From: Favolaschia claudopus
Taxonomy: Eukaryota; Basidiomycota; Agaricomycetes; Agaricales; Mycenaceae
Assembly: GCA_037176885.1 (NCBI GenBank)
Contig: JAWWNJ010000060.1
Location: 372,001-436,000, forward strand
DNA: 64,000 nt
Reading direction: 5' to 3'
Both the position numbers and the translations under genes were made by a program. This document shows, piece after piece, positions 46,308 through 57,452 of the stretch. A model generated the notes under the pieces. It ran no database searches. It was not told the origin of the DNA and saw nothing but the letters and a program-made list of their open reading frames with translations. Positions within the stretch are counted from its first letter, which is position 1. The number at the start of each line of letters is the position of its first letter.

Positions 46308-46994
46308 ATGGTTCAATCGACTTTTCGCATTCTCTCGCTGGCAGCGCTGGCTACATCTTTCATTCAATGTGAGTTGTGATTTTCTCGAGTCCACTGTGCA
46401 CTTGCTTCTCATCACGAAGACTGATTTGGCATTCATTCATTATCAGCCGTGACTGCTATACCAGCACCTCTCCCAGCCGTCACGACACTCGCCGTTCCAG
46501 GGCCCTCCTTTTTCCCTACCGGCACCGCGCCCATCCCAGCCACCATGCTCGGGGTCGACTCCGAAGGACGGACCAAGTACCTCGTCGAGGAAGATTTCTT
46601 TATCGCTGCCGAGTCCGATGGGTCGAAGGTTCCATTCATCTGTAAGATTCCAGCCTCGTCTTTGATCAGAAACCCGTTTCAAACTAACCTTCAAACCACA
46701 AAAAATACAGACACCGTCGTAGAAGGCAAAGACCACGTCGCAGTCGCAATATCCCCGCCATCCCAACTCGGGCCATCGGCGTCTGCACTGAGCTATGGAT
46801 GTGACATGAAGAATGGGCAGGCCGTATGCTCGGGCTTCAACCCAATGGCGACGAAGACGGCCTCTGTGGCAGGGCTAGTGATCGATGTTGTATCTACCGC
46901 CGCACCTAGCCCAAATTCGGCAGCGTCAATGCGTCAGGGCTCGATATATCTGATGATTGCGGGGTTCGCGATGGTTTTGAGTTCGGCTCTATGA
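46308..46994 (+). CDS. GPI-anchor-like small secreted protein, family member 4
   Basis: Three exons. MVQSTFRILSLAALATSFIQ is the signal peptide, followed by the phase-1 intron (GTGAGT donor at 46369). Exon 2 reads TAIPAPLPAVTTLAVPGPSFF, IPATMLGVDSEGRTKYLVEED and SKVPFI. Exon 3 has DTVVEGKDHVAVAISPPSQLG, the Cys pair (YGCDM...AVCSGF), VAGLVIDVVSTAAPSP and a hydrophobic C-terminus (IYLMIAGFAMVLSSAL). It is more diverged from members 1, 2 and 5 but has the same exon plan and landmarks. Probably a GPI-anchored surface protein of unknown role. Confidence 0.75.
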
Positions 46995-47496
46995 GAGGAT
47001 TTGTGGTTGAATGTAGTTTTACTTGGTAGGGAATCGGGGTGGGCCTGGATAGCACAGCTCATGTATTCGTTTTATGATTCATGTTATCATTCAAGGATCA
47101 TACCCAAGGCCATGGAATATCGAGATTGCAATTGGCCGTCCATTTTCTTTGCATGTGTGACCAGTTGAAGTCGTGAATTTTGAACGCGGTTCAGCAAGGT
47201 TCAACATCTGACAAATGAGTTAATGTTACACAGATCTGACATCGAATTTCGGCGGAAACTGACGGCGCGAATTTATGCAGATGATCTTACTTAGTGCCAG
47301 CGAGATTTAATATTCATGGCATCCTAAGATTGGCTGCTGCCAACATCAGTGGATGCAACCGAGTTCGGCCAGCGAGCGGATCACACATGGACGTTTCGTC
47401 AATGGATGGATGCAATGCTAGAAATTGATACAATGATCCACCGCAAATCCGATAGTCGGGAGGACGGGCCTGTCACGCCGTCTTTGGTCAACAACC
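46995..47496. other. Intergenic, promoter side of alpha/beta hydrolase C
   Basis: No feature recognised. Confidence 0.45.
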
Positions 47497-48313
47497 ATGG
47501 CTTCTTCCAAACCCACCATTATCATCATCCCTGGGTCGTTCTCCCCCGCATCCCAGTACAGCGCCGTCACCACCGATCTCGAATCGCATGGATATGATGT
47601 GCACGCTATCGATCTCGAGACCGTCGAGCGACGTGATACGCCCCCGAGCATGTACGATGACGCGGCCAAACTTGCCGCTTTGATCACGAAACTTGCGGAT
47701 GAGGGGAAAGACGTTGTGCTGGTTCCACATTCGTATGGTGGAGTGGTCGCATGCGAGGCGTCCAAAGGGCTGGCGAAGAGCGTGAGGGAGCAGGAAGGAA
47801 AGAGAGGCGGTGTCGCGAGGATTGTGTTTGTCACCGCTGTAGGGCCGCTGGTGGGTCAGAGCATCAAGGATGTCTTTCCGCCTGGTGCATTGGACTCCTT
47901 TGCCATCACTGTGAGTTGTAGTTCCTCTGCGCGGTATAGGGACTCACAACCGGTCAAAGGACGGCTACATGAATGCCGACCCCGCCTTAATTGCTGCAGT
48001 AGGGTTCTCCCATCTCCCAACGGAAGAAGCCCTGGCGCACGGGTCAAAGCTGCTTAACCACGTAGCGGCGAGCTTCGAACAGCCTATAACTTATGCCCCT
48101 TACAAGGACATACCCATTTCGTTTCTCATTTGCGAGGACGAGAAGTTGTTTGTGCCTGAGCTGCAAAAGAAGACGATTGCTGCGATGGAGAGCGACATGC
48201 CGGAGGGAAAGACGGTGGATCGGCATCCGGTGCAGGCCGACCATGGAATTCATCTGAGCCAGCCAAAAGCTATGGCGGCAGTAGTCAGGAAATCGCTTGG
48301 GGACACAACGTAG
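47497..48313 (+). CDS. Alpha/beta hydrolase, paralogue C
   Basis: Two exons (47497-47910 and 47960-48313; 49-nt intron), 255 aa. MASSKPTIIIIPGSFSPASQY holds the oxyanion loop. VPHSYGG carries the nucleophile Ser, CEDEKLFVPE the likely acid and QADHGIHLSQP the His. It differs from paralogue A (17125-17947) mainly by scattered substitutions and keeps the intron before DGYM. The two probably arose by a fairly recent duplication and lie on opposite strands 30 kb apart. Cytosolic esterase-like; substrate unknown. Confidence 0.86.
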
Positions 48314-51300
48314 TATTATATTAGTATATGCTCTTTTCAGGAGGCATGAACTTGAATTTATTGTGAATCCGTCCGACACAATGACTGAGTCGCTTTCGTT
48401 AACGTCTCCGGGGTTAACAAACGGAGAAGAATCCTGTGCACGAGCACAGGTTCCAGTGGTGACAGAAAGGTAACGGGACAGGGCTTGAGTGAGGAAAATT
48501 GGAGGCCGAAGTTGGAGAGAGAAACACACTCTAACCTTAACCCCACCTGAGCAAACGGGATTGTGATACGATCATTTGAGCAACCATCAGCGCATCTTTG
48601 ACTTGGGGGAGGGGGGCCATTGCTTTCGCATGGCAAGAACTCGTACTTTTTGATTTACTTTTGTACCAAGAAACGATATTAATTATCAGAATTCATCAAA
48701 TTCCTGTCGACAGACACGAGGTTCAAGTGTTACTTATTGCATTCCACCATACATTAGCATACAACCACTGATTCATAATGCTGCTTGTAATTTCGAGTGC
48801 CTTGGGATACAATTTTCGTTGCGCCGGTTCAATTTTCGCATAAATCCCATACATTCATGCTACTTATCAGAACACACCGGCATGTCAATAGCAATACGAA
48901 AGCAATCAGTTCCACGCATAGATGGGAAGCGAATTTCTCACCCGAGGGACCAGGGCAACGAATAGCAGCGGTATTGCGTTGTGAAGGATGGAAGAAAGAT
49001 TTTACTTCCACGTCTGACATCCGACAACGAGATTCGCTGTATTTTGATGTTCATCAAGAGACCGTTCTGAATCCGACGGAGCAAGCAGACGAATGAGAAG
49101 CGGGAGTTTTGCGGACTTGCGACATCATCCAAGCGACCGACAACAACCTGCGCTGATACGTGATTGCCAGAGGCAGGTATGCAGATCTTTGATTCACCAG
49201 TAGAACATATTCAAGGTAGACGATTGTACAACATCATCATGAGGAGCAGCAATCTGTAGGGAACGAGCATCGCTCGGGCTTGACGATCAGATTGAAAAGT
49301 TAGTAGAAATATACATGCTCGCGTGTTGAATGTGTTGGGTCTGGATCAGGACAGTATTCAGGAATTAAACCTGTCTCGTATCGCGCCGAATCACACGATG
49401 GGCAACTGCGATGGTCGACGGAAGATACCTGATTGAACCGACGACTGAAGGAGGAATGAATGCTTGCTGAGCGTGAAGAATGGAATATATTTGACCATCG
49501 GCTTGCCGAAGCCTACTGCGCGCTACACTGTACTCCTGCTATAGAATTTATTCAAAGAAGCGGTCAGTTGTCCGAAACATACGTTCAAAAGGGCTTACCG
49601 CACATCCCCTGACCGAAACAGCCCAACCCAGGGGCACTTCCGATAGGGACGAGGGTCGAATGACAACGGATTTGGGCGTCGAGGTGGCCGGATTTGATAG
49701 GCGACGCAAAGGCGACGTATTGAGGACTGTTATAAGAAACAATAGATACCGAGAGCAAAGGCGACGTGCGGGGAGGGGTCGGGTGAGGTGAGGTGAACTG
49801 GCAGCCGGTGCATTCGGCGGAGTTTATCGAGTGGTTTGTACGAGTATTCGACGGGTCGGATTAGATGTGACTCATGTGAGCGGGAAATCCGGGAAGCAGT
49901 GAGGTTGGTCGGTGGCGTTTCGTAGCGCGAGACAGTGGGAGGTTGGGTGCACGGACGTTGACGGTGAGGGTTCTGCGCGAAAAGACAATGAGCTGGGCGC
50001 GGAGAGTGAGGGAACAAAAAGAAAAAGGGCAAGGACACGTACCTTCAGCGACCTCGGACTCGCAAAGTATGGACTCAAACGGACTTCACCTGAGGTGAGC
50101 CTGTTGAGGAGCACGGCGGGCATCGTGATCATAACTGGGGAAACAGGCGGTAGCGAAACGGGCGGGAGAGGCAAATGTCGTCGGAAAGGACGATGTCGAA
50201 GGGGGGGGTGACGAGTGCTAAAGAAGCGGCTTCCTTCTTCGAAGATATGGACAACTTGAAGTGGTGCGAGGGCGATGGTGATTGGCGAAGGTGGAGAGGC
50301 GGGGAAGGGCGGATTTTGGGCGTGTGCAAATGTCGTTGTTTGTGGATGCGGGAATTGGTCGCAGGGAGACGGCGGAGAGAAAAGCGATAGTTGAGAAACC
50401 AGAGACGCGCCTTGGCATGCATCCGTACGCGGCGCGCGCGCTACGTGACGGCTGCTGCCGGGCTGCAGCTTGTGGTGCTGCACTGGTGCACAAAAACTTG
50501 AGTGGGTGAGAGTGGGACCAGGGGTAACAGACTCGTTGTTTGACAGATAGAGCTTGGATAGAGCAGACTTGAGTTAACGCAGGAACCGTGTCACAAAGCC
50601 TGAGGCGTGTTGGCGTCAAGTTGGCGTGGGCAGCGCAGAAAAGGCTTGCATGACGGCGACCGGTCCCCGGGAAACTGCCAGCCGGACCTGTCACTCACGG
50701 TCATATGGATCGCACGTGCTTTGACGCGATGCGACTCGGCGCGTCTTGTCCACTGCACATCGCAAGGTTGATCGTGTTGGGCTATTCCCGCTGCTTTAGC
50801 CTGTCAAACATATGCGCTAGAGACCCTATGGGTAAACACTCAGCGACGAATACCACAGGAAATTTGATATCGAAGTTTTAACCAATTTAGTGTTTTCGTG
50901 ACACACTTGGAATATCAACGCCCTTTAACTACAGAGCGTCACGTCTCTTTCTATATTTGTTGGCTCCTTGGACACAATCAGTTTGAACGTTTTCTCCAAT
51001 TCCAAACTTGGTCTCATTTTAATTTGACTTGTTGACTGACTGGTGCCAGAATTTTCGCCGAACTACAACTGATCATTGAACTTTGGAATACTACCGAGAT
51101 ATTCTTGATTCAAAGCTACCTGGACTCCCATGGACCAAAGCTCGCTCGGTCAGCGCTAGCGCGCTGACCAGCTCGCATTGGCAGGAGGAAAAGATCGGCT
51201 GACGATGCCGGAGACAGGATCAGAGTGTTCAGCGCGTATTAACGCAGCATTATATCAGCCCCGTGATCGCGACATTTCGATACGACAGCTCTTCGGCGTT

Positions 51301-51915
51301 TCGGACACGAATGAGAGGTAGCGAGAAGCCGAAAACAAAAAATTTGTCCATCAATCAATTAGGGTTAGGGTCTATTTCACCGAGTCAACTGACTCTCACG
51401 GTCACAAAAGCGTAAAACCATTAGAACCGTTTGTGACTCTAAGCTAGGAAGCACTACAAAAGGCGTGGGAAAAAAGGGCACTTTCATTACAACGAAAAAC
51501 TCGGACACTGATACGATCAATTTTCGAAAGCCTCACTGAGATATGAAAAGAACGACTACTTAAAAGTACTCGTAACTCTTGACGACGTCCACTGGATTCG
51601 AGTACTGGTACTAGTGCTGATTCCCTTTCTTCTGTCGCTGGCACTGTCTGGCGGTGAGGTTGCAAGGCTGACCTAGATTTTCTGGCTACGCTCGCGTCTA
51701 ACATGGATCCGATGCACGGAGGCAGCCAGGCTTAAATGCTCTTAGCGCGTCTTTTTACGTCTAGCCATGGCCAGCCAAGGTCCCCGCGTTCCGTCCTTTT
51801 TCAACTTTTGGAAATTGAGGTGCCAAGTGCCGAGCGGATACTTATCGAAGCAATGTGCTGCCGACAACAGCCGACAACCCTTACATTCACAGTGTTCGTC
51901 GTTACAAAGCTCATT
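48314..51915. other. Gene-poor region of about 3.6 kb
   Basis: No supported gene. A 203-codon reverse frame at 49872-50483 is C-rich, and one part (MPAVLLNRLTSGE) could be a first exon, but no continuation or family was recognised. A near-palindrome (GGTCAGCGC/GCGCTGACC) lies at about 51149-51170. TAGGGTTAGGGT at 51360 is two telomere-like units only. Confidence 0.4.
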
Positions 51916-51932
51916 GCGACGACGGGGGTTGC
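51916..51932 (+). promoter_or_regulatory. Shared upstream motif, member 5
   Basis: GCGACGACGGGGGTTGC, 348 bp upstream of member 5 and part of the segment duplicated from (or to) member 1. Confidence 0.45.
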
Positions 51933-52175
51933 ATGAGATGACACTCATGTCAGTGATCACTCTTGGCTGCAAACGGAAAATAGCCACCTCCGAGTGGAGG
52001 CACTCATTTGTATCAAACGGTTATACAGGCGAACAAAATCCCGGAAGATTTTCGCAATAGTGCTGGTCAGGATGATTCAACGTTACCAAAGATCTGAGAT
52101 CGTGGCAAGTGATTCAATTGCTACTGCGACTACCTATCAATGTCATTCAGGTTAGCCTTGAGAAAGGTGGACAGG

Positions 52176-52182
52176 TATAAAG
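52176..52182 (+). promoter_or_regulatory. TATA box of family member 5
   Basis: TATAAAG about 98-104 bp upstream of ATG 52280, as in members 1 and 2. Confidence 0.55.
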
Positions 52183-52279
52183 GGCGGTTCAATTGGATTT
52201 CAAAGACTTCATCTGGGATCATATTTTACTTCGCTCCTCAACTTTTCTTTCAACCTTCTTCCGACATAATTCAGCAGTT

Positions 52280-53005
52280 ATGTTCACTTTCGGAATTTTC
52301 TTACTAGCAGTGTCGGCTTCTTCCCTCCCTTGTGGGTTGCCTTTTTTTTCACTTCCCTCAAAATGCTGGGAAGCTTACACCCTCACAGACACCGTTGCCA
52401 TCCCAGCTCCCATGCCAGTCGTAACGACCCTCGCCATCCCAGCGCCGTTCTCCAACCCCCTCAGCTCCCCTCTTCCCGCCGCCGTCCTCGGCGTTGACAA
52501 AGAAGGCCACACAACCTACGCCATCGAACAACATGGCATCGTGTTCGACGCCTCGACCACCCAGACGATTCCATTCACGGGTAAGTTCAAGCTCTTTGCA
52601 CGCAATATATTATATTCATTCTCGACACCATAACTCATCATCACCCAAAATACTCATCCACATATCACCTGAACACCAGCCACCCTCGTCGAAGGCGCCT
52701 CCTACGCCTCGTACACCATCTCCATCTCCGCCCCGGGCATCCGCCTCGACACCGGCTTCGACTGCAGCCTCGACCAAAACAAGAACGAGGCAGTCTGCTC
52801 GGAGTTTGATACGAAGGGCTCGTTGTTGGCGGTGACGACTCCGTCGCTTACGGGGTTTGTGGTGGATGTGGTGTCGACGGCGGCGCCACAAGGCGGGAAC
52901 GGGAAACCGAATTCGGCTCCTGGGCAGACGGGGTTGGTGAGTTTCACGATGTTGGGCGGGGTGATGATGATGGGGCTTGTGTTCGGTGCTGGATGGGTAT
53001 TCTGA
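52280..53005 (+). CDS. GPI-anchor-like small secreted protein, family member 5
   Basis: Three exons. MFTFGIFLLAVSASSLP is the signal peptide, followed by the phase-1 intron. Exon 2 reads TVAIPAPMPVVTTLAIPAPFS, LPAAVLGVDKEGHTTYAIEQHG and TQTIPFT. Exon 3 has ATLVEGASYASYTISISAPGIRL, the Cys pair (FDCSL...AVCSEF), a VSTAAPQGGNGKPNSAPGQ linker and the C-terminal hydrophobic segment FTMLGGVMMMGLVFGAGWVF. The exon 3 sequence is almost that of member 1, and similarity continues through both flanks, giving an inverted duplication of about 1.2 kb. Probable surface protein of unknown role. Confidence 0.8.
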
Positions 53006-54069
53006 GATAGCGCGGTGAGATAGGATCTGGATTTTTGTAAGACTGCGTTTGTTGCAGCTATAACGCCGGCCGAACTCGCTTTTTCGTCGCTTCTTCTGAA
53101 TTTTCAATTGTTACTTGAATTTTTGCGTGAGTAGAATGAAGGCGAAACTAAGTGCTGACCCAAGTCCTTTCAATGCGAAAACGGTAGCACTCCAGCCAGA
53201 GCAAAACTAAGATTTCCTTCCGGAATTCCGGTCGTACCGACACTCGGACACTGTTGAAGACTCTTACCTGATGTTGTGTAGACCAGCGAGCCCCAGCGTA
53301 CTAAACATAATTCTCTGCTGTAGATCGTCTCGAGATGAAAGGGGATGTTCAACCTCGGCCAAGCTTGATCCATATCTCATTCATTCAAGCGTAGCCAACG
53401 CAGATTCAACCGTGGGAATACATTTGCCAACCGTAGAAGATCGGTAAGTTAGAAGTGTGTGAGGCTTTGCAAAGAAGGGAGAAATCTGATCTACTCACGA
53501 GGCCAAGAGGTCCACTCTATCATGAGATCGAATGGCTTGTCGCAGGCCTCCAGGCAGAGTCAGTGATGGAGATGAGTACATACTTATATTTACTTACAAA
53601 GCTGATTTAGATTTCAGAAAACGGTTTCGTACAGCTTTTCCCGACCCTGGCATACAGGAACATGGGCCAAAATAATTTAGTGATCTTGCAACTCAATGGC
53701 AATTTGTTTTTATTACACGGGCAGCTTTATTGACCCGTTTGCCATCAACGTGTAACCATCTCCGCGATGTTTTCATGCAGAACAGTATACCAGAGTGAAT
53801 GGCGCCACCGCATCGACGACAGTTGACTGTTAATGATTAATCTACCGCAGTCATATGTGCAAATTGACAGCCGCTCGAAACGCGCTTGTGGCGGTTTTTT
53901 ATTTAGTTTCCTGTCTCAGGTGGTTCAACGCAACAGCCGAGTCCAGTTTAAAATATGAGCATTGAAATCTTCCGCACCCATTCAGTGATCCTCCCCCCTT
54001 TCCTTTCTATTTCATTCGCTTGTGCTCTTTGATTCCCTTTCTTCGCTTCAGCTTGCTGGGCCTTCTATT
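53006..54069. other. Intergenic region
   Basis: The first 100 bp are conserved with the 3' flank of member 1. The rest shows no gene or repeat. Confidence 0.45.
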
Positions 54070-54539
54070 ATGCGATTTTTCTTCTTCTTTCCGTTCATGT
54101 CCCTGGTGGCCCTACTTTATTGCTTCATTCATTGTGAGTGACCCTTCACGGGTTGAAGAATTCAAGATTCAAATCTGAGCTGAGATTCTTTTATTATAGC
54201 TACGGCAGCTGTGCCAGTTGCACTACCCCACGTACGGACGCTCTCAATGCCGTCTACATTCGCAGACTCGGCTGTGCCCGACAATTCTGGGTCTCCCTCA
54301 ATAATTGGCTCAGGTACTACACCTACTTGCACACAGCTTGTCAGAAATTCATGATTTACTCAGCAGAACCTTCCGTCGTTGAAGTGCCAATAGCCAGAAA
54401 TTCTCGATTATTGGCTCGGAAAGCGCATTTTTCATCACACCACTCGGGTTCGATTCCAGCATTCAGGCTTAGTCCGCTGGTTGTATCAGGTTCTGCTGTT
54501 CTTGTAGGGCTACTATTTGTCAACAGCGGAATGTTTTGA
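54070..54539 (+). CDS. Divergent secreted family member 6, core domain lost
   Basis: Exon 1 (54070-54133) encodes MRFFFFFPFMSLVALLYCFIH, a signal peptide cut by a phase-1 intron (54134-54199). Exon 2 has TAAVPVALPHVRTLSMP, matching the A-x-P-x-P-x-V-x-T-L-x-x-P block of the other members. A second GT-AG intron (about 54316-54364) leads to exon 3, AEPSVVEVPIARNSRLL..., ending with a hydrophobic tail (PLVVSGSAVLVGLLFVNSGMF) and TGA at 54537-54539. The LGVD block and the Cys pair are absent, so it is either a highly reduced relative or a decaying copy. Confidence 0.42.
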
Positions 54540-54777
54540 CGCAGTATGTACTGTGCTCTAATGGACAACAAATTTTCAAAGTGCCCGGAATGAATTCTTT
54601 CAAAGAGCAGATATTAAGTCTCGACATTCAAGATCGAAAGAGATAGTATACTGAAGCTCGAGATGCTGTCGACCGCTTCCTAGGATCTTCTGTGATTGAG
54701 GTGAGTGACATGACAGGTTCTGTCGAAATTTGTTGGGCTGCCAGTTCAATTTTAGGACCTGCCATGACTTTCGAGAG

Positions 54778-55425
54778 TAGTGATGTCAAGGTTCGGTCCA
54801 GAAATCGGTTCGAACCTGAACCGAACTGGACCGAACGCTGCGTTCAGGTTCAGGGTTCAGAATTTCCCTGAACCGAACGCAAAATGGAGGTTCAAGGTTC
54901 GGGCAATGAGGACTGCGTTCAGAACGCGTTCGAACGCTGAACGCGAAAGCCCATCAATGTTTCGTCAAATCATCAATTTCTGACCTTACAGGGTTGATCC
55001 GAGGTGTACATACCTTGCAACGGAGATGTTGGCAACTGTTGGCAATCAGTTCCGTCTTCGACGCCGTTGCGGGTCAAATGTGAGTCCATTGATGGCGCAT
55101 CAGCAAGGTCTAAGTATTCGGCCGATGTTTCCCCTCGCACATATTTGAGCTGTTTGGTGTCAGGAAAGGGCAGGCAGTGGAAAACTAGACTTCAAGACAT
55201 AGCAGAAGTGGGAGGGAAGCCCCAATTTTTTTTTTCGGGCACAGTTTTTCGACCTCGGAAGTTGCCGAGCTGGGAAAGGTTCGAACGCGTTCGAACGCCG
55301 AACCGAACCTGAACGCGCGTTCAGGTTCAGAGTTCGGTGATTGCCTGAACCGAACGCGACGTTCAGGTTCGGGGTTCACAAAAAAGAGCCCCGAACCTGA
55401 ACCGAACCGAACCTTGACATCACTA
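54778..55425. mobile_element. Non-autonomous hAT element, copy 2 (648 bp)
   Basis: Same length, same 20-bp ends and, by eye, identical sequence to 31600-32247. It is flanked by a different 8-bp duplication, TTCGAGAG (54770-54777 and 55426-55433), which proves independent insertion. It lies about 240 bp downstream of secreted family member 6 and just before a short GA repeat. Confidence 0.9.
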
Positions 55426-55852
55426 TTCGAGAGAGAGAGAGACTGCCAGGAGTATTAACATATCCGAGCTCAGATTCAAATGTCAGGCCCATGTCTTGCG
55501 GGACGCGTCAATTGTTGCAGTCGTGGTTGAGTCGTGGTTGAGTCGTATTTATTTAAATTTCCAAACCTGGAAGGATCAAGTTGAACCGGCAATCTCCGAA
55601 GTCCAAACAGTTGACAACAACCGGTTGTCCTTTGCCTCCTCCGCACACTTTTCTCGCTGGAGTCTCCCTGTTGATTCGAGTTCGGTCCTAACTCAGAGTG
55701 GTGGTTGAATTGGCTGCGGCTCATAGCGGCTGAAACTCCCCGGTCTGTCCGACTTGGGTCCAGTAAACTTAAGTACTGGCTTCGGGAATCGGAAATGCTT
55801 CGAGAGGCTTCAAGTTCATCGAAATTCATTCTGAATCCTATATTCTCAAGAG
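55426..55852. other. Spacer with GA microsatellite
   Basis: (GA)n at 55430-55441 beside the hAT target duplication; no gene. Confidence 0.45.
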
Positions 55853-56491
55853 CTATACGAGATGGGTCACTTTGGATGCTGTGAGACCGTATATACCAAG
55901 TGAGTAGGCAGCCAAGAATATCGCCACCCTGATGGAATTTCCTCGATAGAAACGGTTCATCAATGTCTGCCACCGTTCTGAGATTTGCGGGCAGGTATAG
56001 TCAGCTTCACCGGATAACCTTGACTGTATGCTCACCCTTTGTCTGCTCCTCTGTTCCCTTATAGGCCCCATTGCCCAATTGCTTGTAAACAGGGACCATC
56101 CAAATGATGGTGTGCGGTACGGCTGCAATGAGCAAACCTGCCGCGCCTAGAAGCGCGCGACTGTGTTCGAGGGAGATATCAGACGGTCGATTGAAGTACG
56201 CGGTCAGGAAAGCTGCAGCCGCCCCAAGGGAACCTGCGAGGAAGGCGCGCCGCCCTCGAGCCAGGAACATGTGTTTATACAGCGGCGCGAGTGTCGATGG
56301 GGGAAGCTATAGTACATATTGTTCAGCATCAAATTCCGGTTACGACAACTGGGATGGATGTGTACGTTGCCATGTTCCGCGAGGGGGATGAGGTTGAATG
56401 GGCTGATGCCCACTGTGCTAGCGAGAAAGAATCCCGCAGCGGTGACGCCTATTACTTGCGACGATGCGAAGATTCCGAGTAAAGGTACCAT
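55853..56491 (-). CDS. DUF1772 (anthrone oxygenase-like) membrane protein
   Basis: Three exons from ATG 56491. MVPLLGIFASSQVIGVTAAGFFLASTVGISPF is the first membrane segment. An intron leads to LPPSTLAPLYKHMFLARGRRA. Then come AFLAGSLGAAAAFLTAYF, HSRALLGAAGLLIAAVPHTIIWMVPVYKQLG and, after the second intron, RWQTLMNRFYRGNSIRVAIFLAAYSLGIYGLTASK, with a stop at 55853. The four hydrophobic segments and the PHTIIWMVP motif with the later RWxxLNxxR-like block fit the DUF1772 family, which includes anthrone oxygenases. No polyketide genes lie nearby, so its real substrate is open. Confidence 0.8.
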
Positions 56492-57136
56492 CGTTCAATT
56501 TGTTGAAAGAAAATGGAGCGAGACATGAGCTTAAATGGTGGTGAGTCAATACATAAGTCACGATTCTTCTTTACAAATCTAACGAAGGTTTCCTGACAAA
56601 TTCAGCGCGAACTCGGTAAGCGATTCCGACACTCGCCACATCCCGGGTCGAAAGTAGATAACCTGAAGATATTCTCAACCAATTCTTGAGGTTGTCGAAC
56701 ACAAAATGGGCCGGTATACTTTCCAACCTGCTGAGAATTTCTCGCCGATTTTCTCACTCAAAGCTCAGTCAAAGCTACCAACGACTCGTGTTTGACTCGT
56801 GTGGATATTAGCTGGCCAAGGGAGAATTAGCCAAGACCAAGGTCATCGCTCGCCGTACGCTCGAATGGCGCGTCGCTCGGCACGCTGAACAATCCTCAAA
56901 CATTCGGGGCTACAACCGTCGAGCCGTCTATCCGAGTTGACACACCCCATCGTCACGCTCACGTGCGACATCGTCGAACATCCAGGCGCGTTAATTAATG
57001 ACTCGATCAGCGCGCGGTACCGCACTTCCCACCTCGCATTTAACCGCGCGTGTTAACCCTCGATAGACATACATACATAACTAAGTATGCTGACCCCAAA
57101 CCCCCGAATCGTCTTCGCGAATAAATCCTGCTCAGT
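56492..57136. other. Intergenic region
   Basis: No gene or clear repeat recognised. Confidence 0.4.
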
Positions 57137-57452
57137 GTCGCTTAAGCTATCTACGTCTCAACGTACGGCGCTTTAAGCTGTGGCTTAAGCAGGGTAGCGG
57201 AGGCCCATAGCAAACGTGTAGCTAGCTAATGGAATTGATTGCCAGGCTTTAAGCCACTTGTCACAAATGAAAATACAACACGGCTTAAGCAGCTGGAGCT
57301 GGGTCTTAAGTGGCTTAATGTGCACCACCGGCCCCAACCAGCAGGCGCATTAGCTTGAGCGGCTTAATGAGTTCAAGCTGCTCATAAGCCGCTTAATCCA
57401 TTTCCAGTCGCTGCAGCTCAATGGCTTAATTGGCTTAAGCGGCTTAATACCA
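57137..57452. repeat. Cluster of GCTTAAGC / GGCTTAA words
   Basis: About a dozen CTTAAGC, GCTTAA and CTTTAAGC words in both orientations within 316 bp, densest at the right end (GGCTTAATTGGCTTAAGCGG). This looks like the subterminal repeat zone of a decayed DNA transposon. Clean terminal repeats and target duplication were not found. Confidence 0.5.

Noticed and set aside
49872..50483. 203-codon reverse frame
   Set aside because: C-rich composition, no recognised domain, no convincing splice partners; not called a gene.
54440..54465. GGGTTCGATTCC resembling a tRNA B box
   Set aside because: No matching A box, cloverleaf or acceptor stem, and it lies in a putative exon.
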